64,000 nt of DNA from SZUA-309 sp965230005 (GTDB lineage: Bacteria; Pseudomonadota; Gammaproteobacteria; Pseudomonadales; Azotimanducaceae): positions 3,968,001 through 4,032,000 of the forward strand of contig OZ245934.1 of NCBI GenBank assembly GCA_965230005.1, read 5' to 3'. The notes beneath the pieces were generated by a model. It had not been told where the DNA came from. It saw nothing but the letters and a program-made list of their open reading frames with translations, and did not search any database. A program made the position numbers and the translations under genes. How positions within the stretch are numbered: the first letter of the stretch is position 1; every line of letters begins with the position of its first letter. Below, piece by piece: positions 53,560 to 61,883 of the stretch.

Positions 53560-54362
53560 TATTCTCGTCGGGACCTGCAATCGTCATGGCCGAACATGGG
53601 GCTGTCGCTCGTCGCTTCGCGGAGTTCCTGACCCGCATTGAGCTGGATCGGCAACAGTTCGTCGATGCCGTCGATGGGGCGGTCTCCATCCGAAGCCTGT
53701 ATTCGATTCTGAACGGGCATCGCCGCCCAAGCCGGTCTCTTGCGGTGCTGATCGAGCATCTCTGGGGTTTCCGTGCCGACTATCTTCTCAGCGGCGACGG
53801 CCCCGCCTGGCGTTCGGCCGGGAAATCCCCGGTGGCAGGCAACGCTGATCGCGAAGCGGTGCAGGCGGTGGCAGCGCGGTCCCCGGAGCACGCCCGCACC
53901 CTGCGCCGCGATCTTGGCGATGCGGTGCTCTGGACCGACCTCTGGCAACGAACCAATCGGATGCTCGAGCGACTCGATACCCCCAGCGAAGCGCCTGCTC
54001 TGGAGCGGGCGCGTCAGGCGTTCAACGAGTGCGTTGACGTCGCCGACCGCTATGGAGAGCTTGCGGCCTGCAAGTACCGGCGCCGGGTGCTGCATCTGGT
54101 GACGGCATTCATGAGTCGCACCCTGGATTCAATGGCTCGAGACCGGACGGGTGACCTCGAGTTGGCGCGCTTTCAAGGGCTGCTGGCGCAGGTTCAGGCC
54201 GAAGAAGGGCGACTGAAGGGCGAGGAACGGGCACTCAGGTCGGCCCTCGAAGACCGGGCTGTCGCCCCGGATCCGCTGCTCGAGCTGGACGACGTCCCGG
54301 CCGATGCCATGGCCGCGCGGCTCCTGGAAGCCCGGGTGGGAGAGGTTCTGCGGCGCCGTTGA
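53553..54362 (+). CDS. HTH-domain regulator (XRE/CI-like N-terminus)
   Basis: 269 residues from ATG 53553 (258 from ATG 53586; neither has a strong ribosome site). About residues 12-80 look like an XRE/CI-type helix-turn-helix (V-A-R-R-F-A-E-F-L...S-I-R-S-L-Y-S-I-L-N-G-H-R-R-P-S-R-S-L-A) ending Y-L-L-S-G-D-G-P-A-W. The helical C-terminal part (about 100-265) is not recognised and could be the effector domain. Divergent from the catabolic operon, its likely target. Confidence 0.75.
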   Translation: MYLFSSGPAIVMAEHGAVARRFAEFLTRIELDRQQFVDAVDGAVSIRSLYSILNGHRRPSRSLAVLIEHLWGFRADYLLSGDGPAWRSAGKSPVAGNADREAVQAVAARSPEHARTLRRDLGDAVLWTDLWQRTNRMLERLDTPSEAPALERARQAFNECVDVADRYGELAACKYRRRVLHLVTAFMSRTLDSMARDRTGDLELARFQGLLAQVQAEEGRLKGEERALRSALEDRAVAPDPLLELDDVPADAMAARLLEARVGEVLRRR

Positions 54363-54391
54363 GGGCAGGGTGTCGCGGGCGGAACCCTGAG

Positions 54392-54424
54392 GGCCGACTT
54401 CAGAAAAAGGCCGACTTCAGAAAA
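54392..54424. repeat. 16-bp tandem duplication at the end of the PRPP-like gene
   Basis: GGCCGACTTCAGAAAA at 54392-54407 and 54409-54424 (period 17). The second copy spans the stop codon of the minus-strand gene, so the last codons and stop have been duplicated downstream. Probably replication slippage. Confidence 0.7.
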
Positions 54425-55634
54425 GCTGTTCCTGCTTCAGGCTGCGCAGCTGATCGCTGCCGTAGATCTTGCGGATGAAGCGGGGGTTCTTCGACGACAT
54501 TTCGATCTGGTAAAGCGCATCGTCACCGTGGTGCGGCAAATCGAGGATGTTGCAGAGATTCCTCGCGAGCCACTTTTCGATCTTCAGCACGACCATCTTC
54601 TTTCGCAGGCGACCCTGCTCGTCGCGATTCTGAATCGTCGGCAGCGTGTTCAGGGTGAGGATCTCGTCGATGGCCGTGCTCGCCATCTTTTCGCGCCCCT
54701 CTTCGCTCGCGTAGAAGTGGCTCACGGCGAAGACCATACGGCCCGGATCGATGGCCTTCAGAAACTGACAGGACTTAACGACGGTGGAACCCGTGCGCAC
54801 CATGTCGTCAAAGAGCACCACATCGTGACCGCGGATTTCCTCGAAGGTTGATTCGCTCTCGTCGTGGAGCTTGATCTGCACGGCCCGCTCCCCGGAGCGT
54901 TCTTTGTCGAGGAGGATGAACTTCGCCTTCGGCAGCCCGAGCTGGCAGAACATCTCCTTCACGAAGTCCCGGGCGCCTTTGTCTGGCGCGCAGAGCGCGA
55001 GCCCCTCACCGTCGGCGCCGTAGCTGACGATGTTCGAGTGGCGCAGGTAGTCCGTGTAGATCTCATAGGGAATCAGGTTGTAGAACTGACCGCCAAACAC
55101 CTCGGTGAACATGCGCTGCACCGAGTAGGAATGGTTGTGCACGGTCAGCACGCTGTCGACGCCGGCCAGCTTGAGCATTTCCGCATAGAGCTTTGCGGTG
55201 AAAGGCTGGCCATCGAACTTTTTGAGGTCCTGTTTGCTCCGTTCGAAGGCCGTTTCTCCGAGGTTCTGATGGGGTCCCCGATCCTGAGCGCTGTAGTAGA
55301 GGTCCGGTTCCACGAGCATGACGTGGGCAGCACCGTTTTCTTTGGCGCTCCGGGCAATGAGCAGGTTGCGCATGGCCAGGTTCTGCCGGCTGACGACTTT
55401 GCTCGAGGTGCTGACGATGACGACGCGCATGCCTTTCAGCTTGCTGCCGATGTGGGATAGGTCTTCTTCGTCGGAAATGAAACGCGGGCAGAACTCGGAG
55501 TTGGCGAAGGTCTTCATGCTGATGAGATCAGCAATGTCTTCGGTCTGGCCAACAGAGAAAGCCACGTCGATGGCGAAGGGATCGTCGGAGGAGTTGCCTA
55601 CAACGATGACGTCGGACGGTCTGATATTTCGCAC
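54417..55634 (-). CDS. Divergent PRPP synthetase-like protein
   Basis: 405 residues, about 90 longer than Prs. Family landmarks can be followed throughout: F-A-N-S-E-F-C-P-R for F-S-D-G-E-V; Y-S-A-Q-D-R-G for Y-A-R-Q-D-R; L-T-V-H-N-H-S for L-T-V-D-L-H-A; catalytic loop D-K-E-R for D-K-R-R (Lys and second Arg kept); PRPP loop F-D-D-M-V-R-T-G-S-T. The C-terminal extension of about 60 residues ends S-L-K-Q-E-Q-L-F. Start at GTG 55634 is poorly supported. May be an active synthetase with another substrate or regulation. Confidence 0.85.
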   Translation of the reverse strand: MRNIRPSDVIVVGNSSDDPFAIDVAFSVGQTEDIADLISMKTFANSEFCPRFISDEEDLSHIGSKLKGMRVVIVSTSSKVVSRQNLAMRNLLIARSAKENGAAHVMLVEPDLYYSAQDRGPHQNLGETAFERSKQDLKKFDGQPFTAKLYAEMLKLAGVDSVLTVHNHSYSVQRMFTEVFGGQFYNLIPYEIYTDYLRHSNIVSYGADGEGLALCAPDKGARDFVKEMFCQLGLPKAKFILLDKERSGERAVQIKLHDESESTFEEIRGHDVVLFDDMVRTGSTVVKSCQFLKAIDPGRMVFAVSHFYASEEGREKMASTAIDEILTLNTLPTIQNRDEQGRLRKKMVVLKIEKWLARNLCNILDLPHHGDDALYQIEMSSKNPRFIRKIYGSDQLRSLKQEQLF

Positions 55635-55709
55635 GGCGGCCCGGCTGGTCCCATCAGATGCCTATCCTAGCGGCTGGCGCTGGAGCCATCCAGCCTCTTT
55701 CGAAAGCGG

Positions 55710-56753
55710 TCAATCGAGGAGCGCGAAGGCATCCATTTCGTCGAGCGCGGTGAGGGAGTTGCCGAGCAGCGTTCGCGCCAGTGCCTTGCCGCGTTCGTTG
55801 CCCATGTCGAGGGTGCCGGCGATCACCACGGCATAGCAGAGCAGATAGAGCGCCGAGGTTCGGTAACGAGCGCGGCAACGGTCCAGGGCGTAGTCGTCGA
55901 TGCCGTTGGCAACGAGCGCCTCGTAGTAGCGCAGCACGAGGTCTTCCCGGGCCAGCACGTCCCGCGGCACGCTCTGGGTCAGGAAGTAGGCGAGATCCTG
56001 CTCCGGTGCGGAAGTGCAGGCCGACTGCCAGTCCACGAGAACCACGTCGTTTCCCGTGCCGAAGAAGATATTGTCCAGGCGGACGTCGGCGTGCGCCATG
56101 GCCACGGGATCCCGGCACATTTCCTCGAGGAGCCCGCCGATCGCTCCCGGCATCTTCCCGCCTGCGTGGGCTGCGCTCGACGGGATGAGATCGGCAAACT
56201 GTTCCTGCACCACCGGCCAGCCGAGTTGAAAGCCGCCGATCATGCCGTCCCGCTGCATGTCGCTGCCGTGCGACTGAAGGCTCGGCACACCCGCTCCGCG
56301 CCAGGTGCTGGCGTGCATGAGGGCAATGGCGTCGACCACCGCCCGAGCCTCCTCGAGGGTACAGCCGGCCACCTGGTCGCCGATGCGGTAATTGACGAGG
56401 TCCTCGAGCAGCAGCACGAAGTCCTGGGACTCGGGATCGTAGGTCGTGTAGTAACAGGCCGCCGTTTTCAGCGGCAGGCTGCCGGCGATCTGCTGATAGA
56501 AGCGCACCTCCCGGCCATACATGTCGTAGGTGGCGGCGACAGCCCGGTTCTCCGGTGCGGGAGAAGGAAATTTGGCGATGAGCGTCGGCGGACCTTCCTC
56601 CACGTCCAGATGCACCCGAGTCACGAGACCAATGACGCCGGTGCCTTCGCTGAAGCGCTCAACCCGATGCCCCTTTACGGACCGCCCGAGCACCTCGCTC
56701 AGCCAGCTGTTGCTGAGTGCTTCCGGCGTCGTTGGAAATGCCTCGTTGCCCAT
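55710..56753 (-). CDS. Phosphotransferase, APH/ecdysteroid-kinase-like
   Basis: 347 residues. Protein-kinase-like fold: L-I-A-K-F-P near residue 58 (ATP lysine), H-A-D-V-R-L-D-N-I-F-F near 221 (catalytic Asp and Asn), V-L-V-D-W-Q near 240 (metal Asp). Such proteins phosphorylate small molecules (aminoglycosides, choline, steroids) or occur beside acyl-CoA dehydrogenases in catabolic loci. ATG 56753 with GGGGAGA upstream. Substrate unknown. Confidence 0.83.
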   Translation of the reverse strand: MGNEAFPTTPEALSNSWLSEVLGRSVKGHRVERFSEGTGVIGLVTRVHLDVEEGPPTLIAKFPSPAPENRAVAATYDMYGREVRFYQQIAGSLPLKTAACYYTTYDPESQDFVLLLEDLVNYRIGDQVAGCTLEEARAVVDAIALMHASTWRGAGVPSLQSHGSDMQRDGMIGGFQLGWPVVQEQFADLIPSSAAHAGGKMPGAIGGLLEEMCRDPVAMAHADVRLDNIFFGTGNDVVLVDWQSACTSAPEQDLAYFLTQSVPRDVLAREDLVLRYYEALVANGIDDYALDRCRARYRTSALYLLCYAVVIAGTLDMGNERGKALARTLLGNSLTALDEMDAFALLD

Positions 56754-56839
56754 CCTGTTCTCCCCCTGACCGGCCCCTTGGCCTGGACGGAGGCTACTCG
56801 GTAAGCTGGGTGGCAGGCAACGATCGGGATTCTTGGACG

Positions 56840-57664
56840 ATGGCGGGGAACAACGCGGAACAGAGCGGCCGGATTGCCCTCGTCACCGGTGCGAGCCGCG
56901 GCATCGGTCGGGGCATTGCCCTGGCCCTGGCTGAGACGGGCGCCACGGTTTACGTCACCGGACGCTCGAGCGGGAGCGGCCCACTCACCGTCGAGTCGGC
57001 AGCGGAGGAAATTACGAGGCTCGGCGGAACCGGTCGAGCCCTCATCTGCGATCACGGCAGCGATGAAGACATCGCCCGCCTTTTCGAGACGCTTCGCAGC
57101 GAGGTCGATCACCTCGACTACCTCGTCAACAACGTCTACACGATCCCGGATCCACCCGCCTGGGAGGGCGGTTTCTGGGAGCATCCGCTGAAAATCTGGG
57201 ATGACCAGGTCGGCATTGGTCTGCGCAGTCATTACGTGGCCAGCTGGCACGCAGCCGAGCTGCTGTTTGCGGCGCCGCCGGGTGCCGCCATCGTCAACGT
57301 CTCCTCCCCCGGTGGGCAGCAGTATCTGTATTCGTCATCCTATGGCGCGGGTAAAGCGGCCCTGGATCGACTGTCTGCGGACATGGCTATCGAGCTCGAT
57401 CCAAAGGGCGTCGCCTGCGTGTCGCTGTACCCGGGTTCCGTGGCAACGGAGTTCGTCCGTTCCGTCGCTGAGTCCCGGGGGCGCGATGTGTCTGATTCGC
57501 AAACGCCGCTTTTTGTCGGCCGGGCAACAGCCGCGCTCCTGGCGGCGCCGGATCTCATGGCCCGCTCCGGCAGCATTCAGTGGGTGGAAGATCTCGCCGA
57601 AGAATTCGACGTGGTGGACGAGGCCGGTCGGCGGCCACCGGGCTACCGGCTCCGTCAGCGCTAG
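56840..57664 (+). CDS. Short-chain dehydrogenase/reductase
   Basis: 274 residues. Cofactor motif T-G-A-S-R-G-I-G near residue 16, N-N-V-Y in place of the usual N-N-A-G near 100, and catalytic Y-x3-K in S-S-Y-G-A-G-K near 173 after S-S. Preference for NADP is suggested by T-G-R-S after the second strand. Substrate unknown. ATG 56840 has only a weak ribosome site. Confidence 0.88.
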   Translation: MAGNNAEQSGRIALVTGASRGIGRGIALALAETGATVYVTGRSSGSGPLTVESAAEEITRLGGTGRALICDHGSDEDIARLFETLRSEVDHLDYLVNNVYTIPDPPAWEGGFWEHPLKIWDDQVGIGLRSHYVASWHAAELLFAAPPGAAIVNVSSPGGQQYLYSSSYGAGKAALDRLSADMAIELDPKGVACVSLYPGSVATEFVRSVAESRGRDVSDSQTPLFVGRATAALLAAPDLMARSGSIQWVEDLAEEFDVVDEAGRRPPGYRLRQR

Positions 57665-57669
57665 CGGGC

Positions 57670-58248
57670 GTGCTGCCCTTTCTCACCCTGTTCGGGGTCG
57701 TTGCGCTCGCCTTCGCCTCCACCAATCTCGATAACCTGCTTTTACTTGTGGGCTGGCAGCTCGATGGGCGTCTGAAGGTGGGTCAGCTCTTCTCCGGCTA
57801 CATGCTCGGCATGCTGGCGATCCTCGGGATATCCATCACCATCGGGCTGGTCGGCTACCTCTTTCCCCTCGAGTACCTCGGGTTTCTCGGGTTCATTCCC
57901 ATTGCCGTTGGCCTGCGCCTGCTGCTGAAACCGCCAGCCGCCGACACCGGTGAGGCCATGGCGCTCGGCAGTACCTCGGCCGTCGCGGCGACCCAGCTGT
58001 CGAACGGCGTCGATACGGTCCTCGTGTTCTCACCACTGCTGGCTGACTCGCAGTTCATTTTCGACGTGGAGATCGCAGTGCAGTTTGTGCTGCTGTCGCT
58101 GCTCTGGTTCGTGCTGGCCCGGCTTGTCGGTCGTCGGGCGGGGGAGCTCGCCTGGATGTCCCGGGCCGGTCGCTGGTTGACGCCGCTGGTGATGATCGCC
58201 GTCGGTTGCTACATCTTCGCCAACACGGCGACGGATCTGAATCTCTGA
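57670..58248 (+). CDS. CadD-like cadmium resistance transporter family protein
   Basis: 192 residues with about five or six membrane helices. Opens with F-L-T-L-F-G-V-V-A-L-A-F-A-S-T-N-L-D-N-L-L-L-L, the CadD pattern, and has Q-L-S-N-G-V-D-T in the second half. Family members are linked to metal or quaternary ammonium efflux. GTG 57670 is used because the upstream frame overlaps the SDR gene without similarity. Convergent with the next gene. Confidence 0.72.
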   Translation: MLPFLTLFGVVALAFASTNLDNLLLLVGWQLDGRLKVGQLFSGYMLGMLAILGISITIGLVGYLFPLEYLGFLGFIPIAVGLRLLLKPPAADTGEAMALGSTSAVAATQLSNGVDTVLVFSPLLADSQFIFDVEIAVQFVLLSLLWFVLARLVGRRAGELAWMSRAGRWLTPLVMIAVGCYIFANTATDLNL

Positions 58249-58249
58249 A

Positions 58250-58837
58250 TCAGTTGCGGATGGCGTCCCGGAAGGCGTCCACTTCGGCTTCGAAGGCCGC
58301 CGGGTCACTGCAGTGGGCGAGCACCTGGGCCTGGGCCGCGCTGATGGCGGCGGTACGGGACTCCGCCTCCAGATAGACGCGGTCACCCCGGTAATCGTCG
58401 CCGCGCCAGGCCGCCCGATAGTCGCCTTCGACATCCCGATAAACCGGCAGCGCCGTGTGCAGCACGGCGAGCTGCTGTCTTGCGTCGGCACAGGGTCCGA
58501 TGTGTTCGATCGGCAGGATCTGCTGATCCTGGTCGTGGAAAGGATCCGGCTGCCAGTCCTCCTGCGCGCTCGACAGGGCTGGCGCATCGCTGCTGTCTTC
58601 CGGTGGTGTCAGAGGTACTTCCTGGGCAGGTACGCCAACCGGTTCGAAATCCGTGTACTGGATCCGGCCGGCGGCATCGATCCAGCGCCAGTAGCTGCCG
58701 CTGTTCCCGGCGCCGGCAGCGCCAGCGTCAGCCGGCGCGGCAGCATTGTCGAGCAGGGGCACTTCTTCAGCGTGAATGGCGAGGGTGAGAGCCAGCATCA
58801 GCGTGCCGGCGGCGGTCAGTGCGGTGCGTCGTCCCAT
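58250..58837 (-). CDS. Periplasmic DUF4124 protein
   Basis: 195 residues (201 if ATG 58855). Signal peptide to about residue 23, then Y-W-R-W-I-D-A-A-G-R-I-Q-Y-T-D-F, the DUF4124 signature, and two cysteines (G-P-C-A-D-A-R and A-H-C-S-D-P) that may form a disulfide. Function unknown; typical of gammaproteobacterial envelopes. One base separates it from the convergent CadD-like gene. Confidence 0.8.
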   Translation of the reverse strand: MGRRTALTAAGTLMLALTLAIHAEEVPLLDNAAAPADAGAAGAGNSGSYWRWIDAAGRIQYTDFEPVGVPAQEVPLTPPEDSSDAPALSSAQEDWQPDPFHDQDQQILPIEHIGPCADARQQLAVLHTALPVYRDVEGDYRAAWRGDDYRGDRVYLEAESRTAAISAAQAQVLAHCSDPAAFEAEVDAFRDAIRN

Positions 58838-58980
58838 GCCCGCAGTTAGCCCCATTGCCCGGGAAAAAGGTAGTCAGCGGCCTTGAGCAGATCGTCGGGA
58901 AAAAGTAGCCGGAAAGTGAGCCATTGAAGCGCTGCGCCGGACGGGGTTTCATGGGTAAGCGGTCACTCAGGGGAGAAGAG

Positions 58981-60966
58981 ATGCGTTGTTCGACAACCGC
59001 CGTTGAGCGATTTGTGAGGGCGGCTATCGCGTGGTTTCTGGAGGCTCGCCTGCTGGGGCCATGGCTTCTGGCCACGGCCCTCTGCGGGTTGCCGTCTCCG
59101 GCGGCACTGGGCGCCACGGAAACCGCATCGGTGGAACCCTCCGGCGATCTTGGAGAACTCGGCCGTTTCGAGATTTTTCTCGACGGAGTCATGGCTGCGC
59201 AGTTCCGGGACTACGACCTTGCCGGCATGACCTTCGTTCTCGTCAGGGACGGCCGCCAGGTGCTCTCCAGAGGCTTCGGTGTTGCCAGTCTCGAGACCGG
59301 AACCCCGGTGGATCCGGCGATGACCCTGTTCCGCCCGGGCAGCGTCTCGAAACTTTTTACCTGGACCGCCGTCATGCAGCTCGTGGAGGCCGGGCGCCTC
59401 GATCTCGATGCACCAGTGGCCGACTACGTGGACCAGTTCGAGCTGCCGGACGCCTTCGGCATTCCGCTGACGCTCACGCACCTGATGACCCACGCCCCGG
59501 GGCTGGAAGACGGTGCAGCTGGCTTCCTCTTCGCCGATGAAGCCGAAGACCTGGTCCCCCTCGCCGATTCCCTGGCCGCCCACGTGCCTGAGCAGATCTG
59601 GGCCCCGGGAACCTTTTCTGCGTATAACAACTGGGCCACGGCCCTGGCGGGTCTCGTGGTGGCCAACGTGTCCGGCATGAGCTTCGAGGACTATGTGGCG
59701 GCCAATATCTTCGGCCCTCTGGGGATGACGCAGGCAACCTTCGAGGAACCGCTGCCGGAACGGCTCGCGCCGCACATGGCGCAAGGCTACTGGAACGAGC
59801 ATGGCGGCATCGCGCCCATGGGATTCGAGTTCATCAGGAACTTCGGTCCTGCCGGGGCGCTATCTGCCTCGGCCGATGCCATGGGACGCTTCATTATTGC
59901 CCACGTGAACGGCGGTGGTCTGGGTCAGGCGCGGATCCTCGAGCCAGCAACCGTCGAGCGTATGCACGGCCGACTCTTCGCTCATGATGACCAGGTTGCG
60001 GCCATGGCCCATGGTTTTTACGAGATCTGGCGGAATGGTGAGCGCTTCATCGGTCACGGCGGCGACACGATTGCCTTCCACTCGCAGCTGGTGTTGAAGC
60101 CGGAGCGTGGTTTCGGCTTCTTCGTTTCCTTCAACACGCCCGAGGGCGCGCAGGCCCGGACCGCCGTGGTCGATGCGATCCTCGACTACTTCTATCCCGG
60201 CGATGGTGGGCGAGTCCCGGAGCTGCCGGCGGGGCCGCTCGCTGGCAGCGCGGAACGTATCGCGAAGCTTGCTGGTGCTTATCGTCTGAATCGCCGAGCG
60301 TTCACGAAGCTGGAAGGGGTCGTTGGCCTCGCCGGTGATCTGGTGGTGGAGCCGGGCCTCGAAGGAGAAATCATCATCACCGGCAACCTCGGGGGACGCT
60401 TCGTGGAGGTGGAGCCCTATCGCTTCCGTCTGCGCGGTCGGCAGGAAACACTGATGTTTCAGACCGGGGAAGGTGGTGCCGTCGAGCGGGCCCTGGTTGG
60501 CTCCCTGCCGATTATGGTGGCCGACCGGCTGCCGTTCTGGGCCACCGCGGCGAACCATCAGCTGGTGATCGTGCTCGCGCTGCTGTCGGCGCTGTTCGTT
60601 CTGATCAACGCCTGCCGCCCCAGGCCCGGACCTGCACTGGCGGGTCCGGCGCGCTGGGCGCGTCTGAGTCTTATCGGTGCTGCAGCGGCGTTCCTGGCCT
60701 TCGCCCTGGGTTTTGCGGCCGTCTTTTCCGGTTCGTCGATGAACGAGATGCTGTTCGACTTCCCGCCGCCGGGTACCGGGCTCCTGCTGCTCCTGCCGCT
60801 TCTCGGTACGATCTGCACCGTGCTCTGCCTGGGGCTGCTCGTGCCCGTGTGGCGGTCCGAGGGCTGTAACCGCTGGCAACGGCTGCGCTACAGCTGGGTC
60901 TGCCTGATCTTCGCGCTGCTTGTGGCCGTCCTTGCCTACTGGAATCTGCTGGGTTGGCGCTATTAG
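58981..60966 (+). CDS. Beta-lactamase-family serine hydrolase with C-terminal membrane domain
   Basis: 661 residues. Signal-like N-terminus ending A-A-L-G-A, a class C beta-lactamase/esterase domain (about 60-420) with S-V-S-K (active Ser in P-G-S-V-S-K-L-F), Y-N-N in F-S-A-Y-N-N and H-G-G in G-H-G-G-D. A DUF3471-like segment (about 430-510) is followed by four predicted membrane helices (about 525-660). Probably acts on a D-amino-acid peptide, ester or cell-wall product outside the inner membrane. ATG 58981 has AGGGGAGA upstream. Confidence 0.88.
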   Translation: MRCSTTAVERFVRAAIAWFLEARLLGPWLLATALCGLPSPAALGATETASVEPSGDLGELGRFEIFLDGVMAAQFRDYDLAGMTFVLVRDGRQVLSRGFGVASLETGTPVDPAMTLFRPGSVSKLFTWTAVMQLVEAGRLDLDAPVADYVDQFELPDAFGIPLTLTHLMTHAPGLEDGAAGFLFADEAEDLVPLADSLAAHVPEQIWAPGTFSAYNNWATALAGLVVANVSGMSFEDYVAANIFGPLGMTQATFEEPLPERLAPHMAQGYWNEHGGIAPMGFEFIRNFGPAGALSASADAMGRFIIAHVNGGGLGQARILEPATVERMHGRLFAHDDQVAAMAHGFYEIWRNGERFIGHGGDTIAFHSQLVLKPERGFGFFVSFNTPEGAQARTAVVDAILDYFYPGDGGRVPELPAGPLAGSAERIAKLAGAYRLNRRAFTKLEGVVGLAGDLVVEPGLEGEIIITGNLGGRFVEVEPYRFRLRGRQETLMFQTGEGGAVERALVGSLPIMVADRLPFWATAANHQLVIVLALLSALFVLINACRPRPGPALAGPARWARLSLIGAAAAFLAFALGFAAVFSGSSMNEMLFDFPPPGTGLLLLLPLLGTICTVLCLGLLVPVWRSEGCNRWQRLRYSWVCLIFALLVAVLAYWNLLGWRY

Positions 60967-61071
60967 AAAGTCAAATAAAATGCTTATATATGGCAGAAAG
61001 CTGTTCGAAAACCCTTCGGACTCAGCACGGATGAGATGAGCGCAAGCGTCGGTTCTATCAATGCGAGGTGC

Positions 61072-61102
61072 CTTGCAAACAGCGCCTGAAACCCTATATA
61101 AC
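61072..61102 (+). promoter_or_regulatory. Possible heat-shock (sigma-32-like) promoter of the Bax-inhibitor gene
   Basis: CTTGCAAA (61072-61079), 12 bases, CCCTATAT (61092-61099). This is close to the sigma-32 pattern CTTGAAA / CCCCATNT. The same bases can also be read as sigma-70 TTGCAA-N18-TATAAC, so the sigma factor is undecided. Confidence 0.4.
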
Positions 61103-61137
61103 CTAGTGCAACACTTGGATTTAGAGGCAACGAAGTC

Positions 61138-61818
61138 ATGGCAGAACGTCCTGTGAGCACCGCCCGTGCGGCGACCCATCCGGGCGCCGGCTACGCGGTC
61201 GAAATCAACAAAGTCCTGCGCAACACCTATCTGCTGCTTGGCATGACGCTGGCCTTCAGCGCCGTAGTGGCGGGCATCTCCATGGCCCTGAACCTGCCCT
61301 ACCCGGGACCGATCCTGTATCTGATCGGTTTCTTCGGGCTGCTGTTCCTGGTCCACAAAACGGCGAACAGCCCCATGGGTCTCGTCAGCGTATTCGCCTT
61401 TACGGGCTTCCTCGGCTATGGCCTGGGACCCATTCTGAACATGTACCTCGGGCTCTCGAATGGCGGCACGCTGGTTGCCGCTGCGCTGGGCACCACGGCC
61501 TTCGCCTTCGTCGGGCTTTCTGCTTACGCGCTGATTACCCGCAAAGACTTCAGCTTCCTGTCCGGATTCCTGGTGGTCGGATTTTTCGTGCTTATGGGCG
61601 CCGTTGTCCTCGGTCTGTTCATGGACCTGGGTGCGTTCCACACGGCAATTTCGGCCGGTTTCGTGCTGTTCGCCTCCGCCGCCATTCTCTGGCAGACGAG
61701 CGCGATCATTCACGGCGGCGAGACGAACTACATTCTCGCGACGGTCACGCTCTTCGTGTCCATCTACAACCTGTTCCTGTCGCTGCTGCAGATCTTCGGC
61801 GTCCTCGGCGACGAATAG
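61138..61818 (+). CDS. yccA: Bax inhibitor-1/YccA family membrane protein
   Basis: 226 residues with seven predicted membrane helices. F-x-G-L-S-A-Y-A-L-I-T-R-K-D-F-S-F-L near residue 120 and a late N-L-F-L-S-L-L-Q-I match the YccA branch. In E. coli YccA inhibits the FtsH protease; BI-1 proteins may also leak calcium or protons. Basic N-terminal tail is cytoplasmic. ATG 61138 with AGAGG upstream; the promoter region is AT-rich compared with its surroundings. Confidence 0.9.
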   Translation: MAERPVSTARAATHPGAGYAVEINKVLRNTYLLLGMTLAFSAVVAGISMALNLPYPGPILYLIGFFGLLFLVHKTANSPMGLVSVFAFTGFLGYGLGPILNMYLGLSNGGTLVAAALGTTAFAFVGLSAYALITRKDFSFLSGFLVVGFFVLMGAVVLGLFMDLGAFHTAISAGFVLFASAAILWQTSAIIHGGETNYILATVTLFVSIYNLFLSLLQIFGVLGDE

Positions 61819-61853
61819 GCAACGCCTGGCGGCCTGCTGAGGTCGCCCGTGCA

Positions 61854-61883
61854 ACGGCCCGCCTGTGCGGGCCGTTTTCGTTT
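61854..61883. terminator. Terminator between yccA and the NorD-like gene
   Basis: Perfect 9-bp stem ACGGCCCGC / GCGGGCCGT with a CTGT loop and a T-rich tail TTTTCGTTT on the plus strand. It ends where the convergent NorD-like gene stops. Confidence 0.88.

Noticed and set aside
59860..61854. 664-codon minus-strand frame opposite the hydrolase and yccA
   Set aside because: Composition is charged and repetitive with no motif, it crosses a terminator and two well-supported plus-strand genes, and no ribosome site was seen. Antisense shadow.
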